Source of the DNA: an uncultured Acidimicrobiaceae bacterium
GTDB taxonomy: Bacteria > Actinomycetota > Acidimicrobiia > Acidimicrobiales > MedAcidi-G1
NCBI GenBank assembly: GCA_913054115.1
Contig: CAJXIS010000028.1
Location: 1 to 12,145 of the forward strand
Direction: 5' to 3'
Length of the DNA stretch: 12,145 nt
Shown: one piece after another, positions 6,351 through 12,145 of the stretch
How positions within the stretch are numbered: the first letter of the stretch is position 1
Layout of the letters: every line of letters starts with the position of its first letter
Position numbers and translations under genes: made by a program
Notes under the pieces: model-generated
Databases searched by the model: none
Seen by the model: only the letters and a program-made list of their open reading frames with translations
What the model was told of the DNA's origin: nothing

Positions 6351-6965
6351 ATGAGCGAGGAACTCAACGTCGGCGACGACGGCGTCACCCGCTGCTGGTG
6401 GCCGGGCGCACACGCCGACTACGTCGCCTACCACGACCAGGAGTGGGGCCGGCCCGTGGTCGACGACCACCGGCTGTTCGAGAAGCTCTGCCTCGAGGGA
6501 TTCCAGGCCGGGCTGTCGTGGCTGACGATCCTGCGCAAGCGCGAGCGCTTCCGGGAGGTGTTCGCCGGCTTCGACCCGGCGCTGGTCACCCGCTTCGGCG
6601 AGACCGACGTCGAGCGCCTGCTGGGCGACGCCGGGATCATCCGGCACCGCGGCAAGATCGAATCGACGATCCGCAACGCCGCCCGCTGCCTGGAGATGGC
6701 CGACGAGTTCGGGTCGCTGGCGGCGTACGTGTGGTCGTGGGAGCCCGAGGCAAGCGTCCGCGAGGCCGACGGGTCGATCCCCGCCACCACGCCGACCTCG
6801 ACGGCGCTGTCGCGGGACCTCAAGCGGCGAGGCTGGTCGTTCGTCGGACCGACCACCGTCTACGCCTTCATGCAGGCCATGGGCATGGTCAACGACCACC
6901 TCCCCGGCTGCGCCGCCCACACCGAGGTCGAGGCACTGCGGGCGAACCTCGTCCGCCCATCGTGA
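6351..6965 (+). CDS. tag: DNA-3-methyladenine glycosylase I
   Basis: This 204-residue base-excision repair enzyme removes 3-methyladenine from alkylated DNA. The match to E. coli Tag is strong along the whole length. The zinc ligands C15, H28, H183 and C187 keep the E. coli spacing (13 between the first two, 4 between the last two). YHDQEWG (27-33), CLEGFQAGLSW (47-57) with the catalytic-site Glu E49, AGIIRHRGKI (94-103), KKRG-like LKRRGWSFVGPT (157-168) and YAFMQAMGMVNDH (171-183) are all present. The start at 6351 places CWW at the normal N-terminal position, with GAGGGA just upstream. The stop overlaps the GTG start of the helicase (GTGA, 6962-6965), so the two are almost certainly translated from one message. 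It may be induced by alkylation damage elsewhere in bacteria, but no such control is visible here. Confidence 0.95.
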   Translation: MSEELNVGDDGVTRCWWPGAHADYVAYHDQEWGRPVVDDHRLFEKLCLEGFQAGLSWLTILRKRERFREVFAGFDPALVTRFGETDVERLLGDAGIIRHRGKIESTIRNAARCLEMADEFGSLAAYVWSWEPEASVREADGSIPATTPTSTALSRDLKRRGWSFVGPTTVYAFMQAMGMVNDHLPGCAAHTEVEALRANLVRPS

Positions 6966-9499
6966 CGCTGCTGACCGACCGGCTGCCCGACGGGGCCGAC
7001 CCGGACGAGTTGCTGGAGGGGTTCGTCGCCTGGACCACGGAACAGGGGCTCGACCTCTACCCGGCCCAGGAGGAGGCCGTCCTCGAACTGCTGGCCGGCA
7101 ACCACGTCATCCTCGCCACGCCAACCGGATCGGGGAAGTCGCTGGTCGCCACCGCCGCCCACGCCTCTGCCCTGGCCCGCGGCGAGCGCAGCGTGTACAC
7201 GGCCCCGATCAAGGCCCTGGTCAGCGAGAAGTTCTTCGCCCTGGCCCGCGACTTCGGACCCGACAACGTCGGCATGGTGACCGGCGACGCCTCGATCAAC
7301 CCCGACGCCCCGATCATCGCCTGCACCGCCGAGATCCTCGCCCACCGGGCCCTACGCCAGGGCGCCGACGTCGACGTAAGCCTGGTCGTGGCCGACGAGT
7401 TCCACTTCTACGCCGATCCACAGCGGGGCTGGGCATGGCAGGTGCCGCTGCTCGAGCTGTCCCACGTGCAGTTCCTGCTGATGTCCGCAACGCTCGGCCC
7501 GACCCGCCGCTTCGAAGAGGACCTCGAGGCCCGCACCGGCCGACCCGCCGTCACGGTCGCCGGAAGCGAACGGCCCGTGCCGCTCATCACCGAGTACCGG
7601 GAGACCCCGCTCCACGAGTCGATCGACGAACTGCTGCGGACCGACCGGGCGCCCGTCTACATCGTGCACTTCACCCAGCAGTCCGCCGCCGAGAAGGCCC
7701 AGGACCTGTGCAGCCTCGACGTGCTCACCAAGGACGAGAAGGCGGCCGTGCGTGCCGAGGTCGGCGGCTTCCGGTTCGACACGCCGATCGGCAAGGACCT
7801 GCGTCGCTTCATCGGGCACGGGATCGGGCTGCACCACGCCGGGCTGCTCCCCCGCTACCGGCTGCTGATCGAGAAGCTGGCCCAGTCCGGCCTGCTCAAG
7901 CTGATCTGCGGGACCGACACGCTCGGCGTGGGCGTCAACGTGCCGATCCGCACCGTGCTGTTCACCCAGCTCTGCAAGTACGACGGCACGACCACCCGGC
8001 TGCTCTCCAACCGGGAGTTCCAGCAGGTCGCCGGCCGGGCCGGCCGACGGGGCTTCGACGACGAGGGCCACGTCTGGGTGCAGGCTCCGCCCCACTGGAT
8101 CGAGAACCGGCGGGCCGAGCAGAAGGTGGCCGCCGACCCGGGCCGCAAGAAGAAGCTGGTCAAGAAAAAGCCGCCGGACCGCGGGTACTCCCACTGGAAC
8201 GAGGAGACCTTCGACCGGTTGGTGGTCGGCCGTCCCGAGCCACTGGAGTCCAGCTTCGACGTCACCCACCAGATGGTGCTCAACGTGCTGTCCCGTCCCG
8301 GCGACGGCGGGGCGGCGCTCAAGCGCCTCCTGCTCGACAACCACGAGCCCCGCAAGCGCCAGCGCCGGCACATCCGCAAGGCCATCGGCGTCTACCGCTC
8401 GTTGCGCGACGCAGGCATCGTCGAGGAGCTGGACGAACCCGACGCCGAGGGCCGCCGGGTGCGCATCGGCGTCGACCTCCAGGACCGGTTCGCCCTCCAC
8501 CAGCCGCTGTCACTGTTCGCCCTCGAGGTCATCCCCGAACTCGACGTCGACGAGCCAGGGCACGCCCTCGACGTGCTCTCGGTCGTCGAGTCGGTGCTGG
8601 AGAACCCCGGCGTGGTGCTGGCCGCACAGGTGAACCGCCTCAAGTCGGAGCTGGTGGCCCGCCTCAAGATGGAGGGCGTCGAGTACGACGAGCGCATGGA
8701 CCGCCTCGCCGAGGTGCGCCCGCCGCGGCCGCTGGCCGAGTTCCTGTACGGCACGTTCGACGTGTTCCGCTCACACCACCCGTGGGTGGGCGACGAGAAC
8801 GTGAAGCCCAAGTCGGTGGCCAGGGAGATGTTCGAGTTCGGCTACGGGTTCCGGGACTACATCGGGCACCACGGCCTGAAGCGCTCCGAGGGGACCGTGC
8901 TGCGCTACCTCACCGACGCCTACAAGGGGCTCGTGCAGAACGTGCCGCCGGCGGCCCGCACCGACGAGGTGGCCGACCTCGAGGCGTGGCTGGGCGCCAC
9001 CGTCCGCCAGGTCGACTCCAGCCTGCTCGAGGAGTGGGAGCGGTTGCGCAACCCCGACGAGCACGACGCCACCGACAGGGTGCCGGCGACCCCGATGGAC
9101 GACCGGCCAGACGTGACGGCTGAGCCGCGGGCGTTCCGGGTGATGGTGCGCAACGAGGTGTTCCGCTGGGTACAGCTGCTGGCCCGCCGCGAGCACGCTG
9201 CGCTGGCCGAGGTGCCGGCCGTCGGCGATGAGCCCTGGACGGCCGCGTCGGTGGCCGAGGCCATCGCCCCCTACTGGGACGACTTCGCCGAAATGCCCAC
9301 CGACGCCCACGCCCGCGGTGCCGGGTTCTTCGTGCTGGACGACTCGGGCGGCGTGGGCTCCGTGACCTGGCCCGTCACCCAGACCATCGCCGACCCCGAC
9401 GGCTTCCACGAGTGGATCCTGGAAGGCGTCGTCGATCTGCCGGCGTCCCGCGAAGAAGGCCGCGCCGTCGTGAACCTGAAAGCGATCCGGCGGCTCTAG
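6962..9499 (+). CDS. DUF3516-containing Ski2-like DEAD/DEAH helicase
   Basis: This 845-residue superfamily 2 helicase matches the usual length of the actinobacterial DUF3516 family. Motifs in order: Q-like YPAQEEAVLELL (33-44), Walker A ATPTGSGKS (52-60), motif Ia TAPIKALVSEK (80-90), motif II as DEFH (145-148, not DEAH), motif III SATLG (175-179), motif IV-V GIGLHHAGLLPRYR (287-300) and TDTLGVGVNVP (318-328), motif VI QQVAGRAGRRG (354-364). A basic patch (RKKKLVKKK, 395-403) precedes the C-terminal DUF3516 domain (about 425-845), which contains HQPLSLFALEVI, YDERMDRLAEV and RSEGTVLRYLTDAYK. The GTG start overlaps the tag stop (GTGA) and has no ribosome binding site, so translation is coupled. 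The Ski2-like core suggests ATP-driven 3'-5' RNA or DNA unwinding. The substrate is unknown, and the tag coupling hints at repair. The stop shares CTAG with the opposing gene. Confidence 0.92.
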   Translation: MTLLTDRLPDGADPDELLEGFVAWTTEQGLDLYPAQEEAVLELLAGNHVILATPTGSGKSLVATAAHASALARGERSVYTAPIKALVSEKFFALARDFGPDNVGMVTGDASINPDAPIIACTAEILAHRALRQGADVDVSLVVADEFHFYADPQRGWAWQVPLLELSHVQFLLMSATLGPTRRFEEDLEARTGRPAVTVAGSERPVPLITEYRETPLHESIDELLRTDRAPVYIVHFTQQSAAEKAQDLCSLDVLTKDEKAAVRAEVGGFRFDTPIGKDLRRFIGHGIGLHHAGLLPRYRLLIEKLAQSGLLKLICGTDTLGVGVNVPIRTVLFTQLCKYDGTTTRLLSNREFQQVAGRAGRRGFDDEGHVWVQAPPHWIENRRAEQKVAADPGRKKKLVKKKPPDRGYSHWNEETFDRLVVGRPEPLESSFDVTHQMVLNVLSRPGDGGAALKRLLLDNHEPRKRQRRHIRKAIGVYRSLRDAGIVEELDEPDAEGRRVRIGVDLQDRFALHQPLSLFALEVIPELDVDEPGHALDVLSVVESVLENPGVVLAAQVNRLKSELVARLKMEGVEYDERMDRLAEVRPPRPLAEFLYGTFDVFRSHHPWVGDENVKPKSVAREMFEFGYGFRDYIGHHGLKRSEGTVLRYLTDAYKGLVQNVPPAARTDEVADLEAWLGATVRQVDSSLLEEWERLRNPDEHDATDRVPATPMDDRPDVTAEPRAFRVMVRNEVFRWVQLLARREHAALAEVPAVGDEPWTAASVAEAIAPYWDDFAEMPTDAHARGAGFFVLDDSGGVGSVTWPVTQTIADPDGFHEWILEGVVDLPASREEGRAVVNLKAIRRL

Positions 9500-10506
9500 A
9501 AGTCGCGGTCGGCGACGAAGCGGGCGAGGTCGTTGAGGTCGGCCACGGCGCCGTCGTCAAAACCCAGGCCGTCGAGCGCCGTGAGCGCCAGGACCAGGTG
9601 GGCGCCGGCCGAAGACTCGGCGTGCGACCGTCCGCCCGCCGCCTCGAGCACCGCCGTCGCCCTGGCCACATCGTCGTCGCTGAGGTCACCGTCGCGGCCG
9701 TAGATCGCCAGCAGCTCCTCGGCCGCCTCACCGCCCTGTTCGAGCACCACGGCCACGGGCAGCGACTTCTTGCGCTCGCGCAGGTCATTGCCGACCGCCT
9801 TGCCGGTGACCGACGGATCGCCCCAGATGCCGAGCACGTCGTCGACGGCCTGGAAGGCACAGCCCAGCTCCATGCCGAACTCGTCGAGAGCCTCGACCTG
9901 GGCAGCCGTGGCCCCGGCCAGTACCGCGCCGACGCTGGCGGAATAGGCCAGCAGGGCGCCGGTCTTGTCGGCCTCCATGGCGACGCACTCGGCGAGCGTC
10001 ACCGTGGGCAGGTCGTCGAAGGCCATGTCGGCGGCCTGGCCGGCGATCATCGCCGCCGTGGCCCGGGTGAGGCGGGCGGCGGCCACCTGACGCAGCGGCG
10101 ACGGGTCGTCGAGCAGCACCTGGTAGGCGAGGTTGTGGAGGGCGTCGCCCGAGATGATCGCCTCGTCGGTGCCGAACGCCGACCACACGGTCGCCCGGTG
10201 CCGGCGCTCCGTGTCGCCGTCGATGATGTCGTCGTGCACCAGCGAGAAGTTGTGCACCAGCTCGACCGCCACCGCACCCGGCACGGCCACCTCGGCGGGA
10301 GCACCCACCGCCTCGGCGGAGAGCACCGCCAACGTCGGGCGCAGGCCCTTGCCGGCCCCCACATCCGACGGCGAGCCGTCGACCTCGGTCCAGCCGAAGT
10401 GGTACATCGACGACGGGCGCAGGCGCGGGCTGAGACCCTCGACGACCGCCCGCAGCGCCGGCTCGACCAACGAGCGGGCACGGCCGAGGACCTCGGGCGT
10501 GGTCAC
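9496..10506 (-). CDS. Polyprenyl diphosphate synthase, probably geranylgeranyl-type
   Basis: This 336-residue all-alpha trans-prenyltransferase condenses IPP with allylic diphosphates. The first Asp-rich motif is HDDIIDGDTERRHR (D92, D93, D96), with IPP-binding GKGLRP at 52-57. The second is FQAVDDVLGIWGD (D222, D223, ending D230), where Gly replaces the third Asp, as in many actinobacterial homologues. Phe87, five residues before the first DD, is the position that limits chain length in archaeal type-I C20 synthases, so geranylgeranyl diphosphate is the likeliest product. Related proteins are listed as encapsulin cargo, but this one starts directly with a helix and has no disordered N-terminal extension, so a cargo role is not supported. 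The GTG start overlaps the TGA of the upstream amidase (GTGA), with AGGA about 9 nt before. It is the last gene of the minus-strand operon. Confidence 0.9.
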   Translation of the reverse strand: MTTPEVLGRARSLVEPALRAVVEGLSPRLRPSSMYHFGWTEVDGSPSDVGAGKGLRPTLAVLSAEAVGAPAEVAVPGAVAVELVHNFSLVHDDIIDGDTERRHRATVWSAFGTDEAIISGDALHNLAYQVLLDDPSPLRQVAAARLTRATAAMIAGQAADMAFDDLPTVTLAECVAMEADKTGALLAYSASVGAVLAGATAAQVEALDEFGMELGCAFQAVDDVLGIWGDPSVTGKAVGNDLRERKKSLPVAVVLEQGGEAAEELLAIYGRDGDLSDDDVARATAVLEAAGGRSHAESSAGAHLVLALTALDGLGFDDGAVADLNDLARFVADRDF

Positions 10507-11267
10507 CCGCGGCGGTCCTGCAGGAACGGGTAGCGCGCCCGCACCTCGGCCACCCGTGCGGGATCGACCTCGGCGACGAGCACCTCCTCACGGCCTGGCT
10601 CAGCCTCGGCCAGCACCTCGCCGAACGGGTCGACGATCACGCTGTCGCCCGTGTACGACAGCTTCGGATCGGTGCCGACCCGGTTGATGCCCACCACGTA
10701 GGCCTGGTTCTCGATGGCCCGTGCCCGCAGCAGCGTGCGCCAGTGCTCCCGGCGCGCCTCGGGCCAGTTGGCGGGCACCAGGTAGAGGTCGGTGTCGTAG
10801 GCCAGGTCCCAGAAGGCCTCGGCGAAGCGCAGGTCATAGCAGACGAACAAGGTGGTGCGGACGCCGTCGATGTCGATGGTGACGTGCTTCTCGCCGGCCC
10901 GGTAGCGCTCGTGCTCCCTGGCGTAGGAGAACGGGTAGAGCTTGTCGTAGTGGTGCGTGGCGCCATCGGGGGCGGCCACGACAAAGCGGTTGACCGGGAG
11001 CTCGCCGGCGATGTCGAGCGTGGGGATCGAGCCGGCGGTCCAGCAGCCGTGGCGGGCCGACTGCTCGCACAGCCACTCGACGCTCGGCCCGTCGGGCGGC
11101 TCGACGATCAGGTCGGTGGCCAGCGAGAAGCCGGTCGGGAACATCTCGGTCAGCACCACCAGGTTCGCCCCCCGGTCGGCCGCCTCGGCGACCATCCCCG
11201 CAAGGTGGGCGTGGTTGGCATCACGGTCCTCCCAGACCACATCGTGCTGGACGGCGGCGACCTTCAT
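10503..11267 (-). CDS. Nitrilase-superfamily hydrolase, omega-amidase type
   Basis: This 254-residue carbon-nitrogen hydrolase has the full Glu-Lys-Cys triad: E41 in LTEMFPTGF, K109 in YDKLYPF and C143 in VCYDLRF. A further conserved Glu lies in the YAREHERY segment. The EMFPTGFS and CYDLRFPE-like blocks, the short length and the RARAIENQAYVVGINRVG block place it near YafV, MtnU and Nit2. These omega-amidases hydrolyse alpha-ketoglutaramate or alpha-ketosuccinamate to the keto acid and ammonia. The ATG overlaps the aminotransferase stop (ATGA) and an AGG lies 6 nt upstream inside that gene. Such pairs supply a keto-acid amide and remove it, making the transamination irreversible, as in the glutamine transaminase-omega-amidase pathway. 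Role is inferred from motifs plus context; nitrilase-family substrates are often mis-predicted. Confidence 0.88.
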   Translation of the reverse strand: MKVAAVQHDVVWEDRDANHAHLAGMVAEAADRGANLVVLTEMFPTGFSLATDLIVEPPDGPSVEWLCEQSARHGCWTAGSIPTLDIAGELPVNRFVVAAPDGATHHYDKLYPFSYAREHERYRAGEKHVTIDIDGVRTTLFVCYDLRFAEAFWDLAYDTDLYLVPANWPEARREHWRTLLRARAIENQAYVVGINRVGTDPKLSYTGDSVIVDPFGEVLAEAEPGREEVLVAEVDPARVAEVRARYPFLQDRRG

Positions 11268-12145
11268 CGTGGACCTTCCGGGGCACTGCCGGTCGGGGAA
11301 AGTGTGGCGAGGCGGTCGACCGCCTCCGTCAGCACCTCCGGCTGCTTGCAGAACGCGAACCGCACCAGATGCCGGCCGGCCGTCTCATCGTCGTAGAAGA
11401 CCGCGCTCGGCACGGCGACCACCCCGCAGCGCTCCGGCAGCGACAGACAGAAGTCGACGCCGTCCTCGTAGCCGAGGGGCCGGATGTCGGCCGTGGCGAA
11501 GTAGGTGCCCGACGGCGGACGCACCCCGAAGCCCACCTCCTCGAGCCCGGCGCAGAACAGGTCGCGCTTGGCCTGGAGGTCGTCGGCCAGCTCTGCGAAG
11601 TAGTCGTCGCCGAGGTGCAGGGCGGTGACCATGGCGTGCTGGAACGGGCCTCCGCTGACGTAGGTCAACGACTGCTTCGCCACCAGCACCGCAGCCAGCA
11701 GATCGGCAGGCCCGTGCGCCCAGCCGATCTTCCAGCCGGTGAACCCGAACGACTTGCCGCCCGACGAGATGGTGAGGGTGCGCTCGGCCATGCCGGGCAG
11801 GGCGGCCAACGGGAGGTGCTGGAGGCCGTCGAAGATGAGGTGCTCGTAGACCTCGTCGGTCACGACCAGCAGGTCGTGGGCGATCGCCACGGCGGCGATG
11901 TGGCCCAACTCGTCGGCATCGAAGACCTTGCCGGTCGGGTTGTGCGGGGAGTTGAGCAGGATCAAGCGCGTGTCGGGGCCAACGACCGCCTCGAGGTCGG
12001 CCACGTCGAAGTGCAGATCCGGCTCCTGAAGGCGGACCACCCGGCGCCGTCCACCCGCAAGGGCGATCGAGGTGGCGTAGTGGTCGAAATCCGCCTCGAA
12101 CAGCACCACCTCGTCGCCGGGCTCGACCAGCGCAAGAATCGCCGC
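11264..12145 (-). CDS. PLP-dependent class I aminotransferase, N-terminus outside window
   Basis: The visible 293 residues are the C-terminal part of a fold-type I aminotransferase. The frame is open to the window edge (AAILALVEPGDEV precedes the internal GTG at 12109), so roughly 90-100 residues are missing. Motifs: NSPHNPTG, TDEVYEHL with the Asp and Tyr that hold pyridoxal phosphate, SSGGKSFGFTGWKIGW with the Schiff-base Lys (codon 11753-11755), and HLVRFAFCK with the carboxylate-binding Arg. The stretch from MAERTLTISS to TGWKIGWAHGP and PLGYEDGVDFC resembles M. tuberculosis Rv0858c, studied as DapC (N-succinyldiaminopimelate transaminase). It equally resembles kynurenine/glutamine transaminases and methionine transaminases. 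The omega-amidase encoded directly downstream favours a glutamine-donor transaminase over DapC. First visible gene of the minus-strand operon. Confidence 0.9.
   Translation of the reverse strand, partial: AAILALVEPGDEVVLFEADFDHYATSIALAGGRRRVVRLQEPDLHFDVADLEAVVGPDTRLILLNSPHNPTGKVFDADELGHIAAVAIAHDLLVVTDEVYEHLIFDGLQHLPLAALPGMAERTLTISSGGKSFGFTGWKIGWAHGPADLLAAVLVAKQSLTYVSGGPFQHAMVTALHLGDDYFAELADDLQAKRDLFCAGLEEVGFGVRPPSGTYFATADIRPLGYEDGVDFCLSLPERCGVVAVPSAVFYDDETAGRHLVRFAFCKQPEVLTEAVDRLATLSPTGSAPEGPR

Noticed and set aside
5709..6920. A 403-residue minus-strand frame across toxin, ABM gene and tag
   Set aside because: It lies antisense to the toxin and tag and out of frame with the ABM gene, and no domain is seen.
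8144..8172. Lysine-rich patch in the helicase, considered as a novel insertion
   Set aside because: A basic linker at this place is, as far as I recall, usual in DUF3516 helicases, so it is not evidence of something new.
7435..9123. A 562-residue + strand frame inside the helicase
   Set aside because: It is a +1-type shadow dominated by Arg, Ala, Pro and Gly with no motif. The helicase frame has every SF2 motif.
9496..10506. Encapsulin cargo role for the prenyl synthase
   Set aside because: There is no disordered cargo-loading extension at the N-terminus and no encapsulin shell gene in the window.
1..12145. CRISPR array, tRNA/rRNA genes, insertion sequence or prophage
   Set aside because: I found no regularly spaced repeats, no tRNA-like cloverleaf, no transposase or phage-type frame, and no flanking target duplications by eye.

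Overview
This is a compact, very GC-rich bacterial window with 13 intact or edge-cut protein-coding genes, one apparent gene remnant and almost no non-coding DNA. The longest stretches without a gene are about 80 and 110 bases. The gene content points to an actinobacterium, perhaps of the Acidimicrobiia/Ilumatobacter type: a DUF3516 Ski2-like helicase, an aminotransferase resembling mycobacterial Rv0858c/DapC, a GTG-started polyprenyl synthase, TANNNT-type -10 boxes close to start codons, and a cluster of nitronate monooxygenase, SDR and acyl-CoA ligase genes. The lineage is inferred from gene style only; no rRNA or marker gene is present.

Left part (1-5328), lipid/acid catabolism flavour. 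The 3' end of a nitronate monooxygenase gene (+) converges on a minus-strand run read in the order DUF3179-like remnant (4211-3924), AMP-forming acyl-CoA ligase (3879-2320), short-chain dehydrogenase (2248-1469) and MBL-fold hydrolase (1437-604). A large AttH/CrtC-like (DUF7064-type) protein diverges from the remnant on the + strand (4294-5328). The ligase and SDR starts carry near-identical upstream boxes that look like -10 elements of leaderless promoters.

Middle (5340-6350). A MazEF-like toxin-antitoxin pair (ribbon-helix-helix antitoxin, PemK/MazF toxin) with a 14-nt overlap follows. It has its own promoter containing nested inverted repeats. Next comes a small antibiotic-biosynthesis-monooxygenase-fold protein on the minus strand.

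Right part (6351-12145). A 3-methyladenine DNA glycosylase I gene (tag) is joined by a GTGA stop/start overlap to a DUF3516 superfamily 2 helicase, a candidate functional pair. The helicase converges on a minus-strand operon read from the right edge: class I aminotransferase (cut by the window), nitrilase-superfamily omega-amidase and geranylgeranyl-type polyprenyl diphosphate synthase. These genes are joined by ATGA and GTGA overlaps. The aminotransferase plus omega-amidase pair matches the known logic of glutamine (or methionine-salvage) transaminase followed by hydrolysis of the alpha-keto acid amide.

I found no tRNA, rRNA, CRISPR array, insertion sequence or prophage gene. No clearly undescribed multi-gene system stands out. 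The most notable items are the glycosylase-helicase coupling, the aminotransferase/omega-amidase/prenyl synthase operon, the truncated DUF3179 remnant and the shared leaderless promoter boxes.
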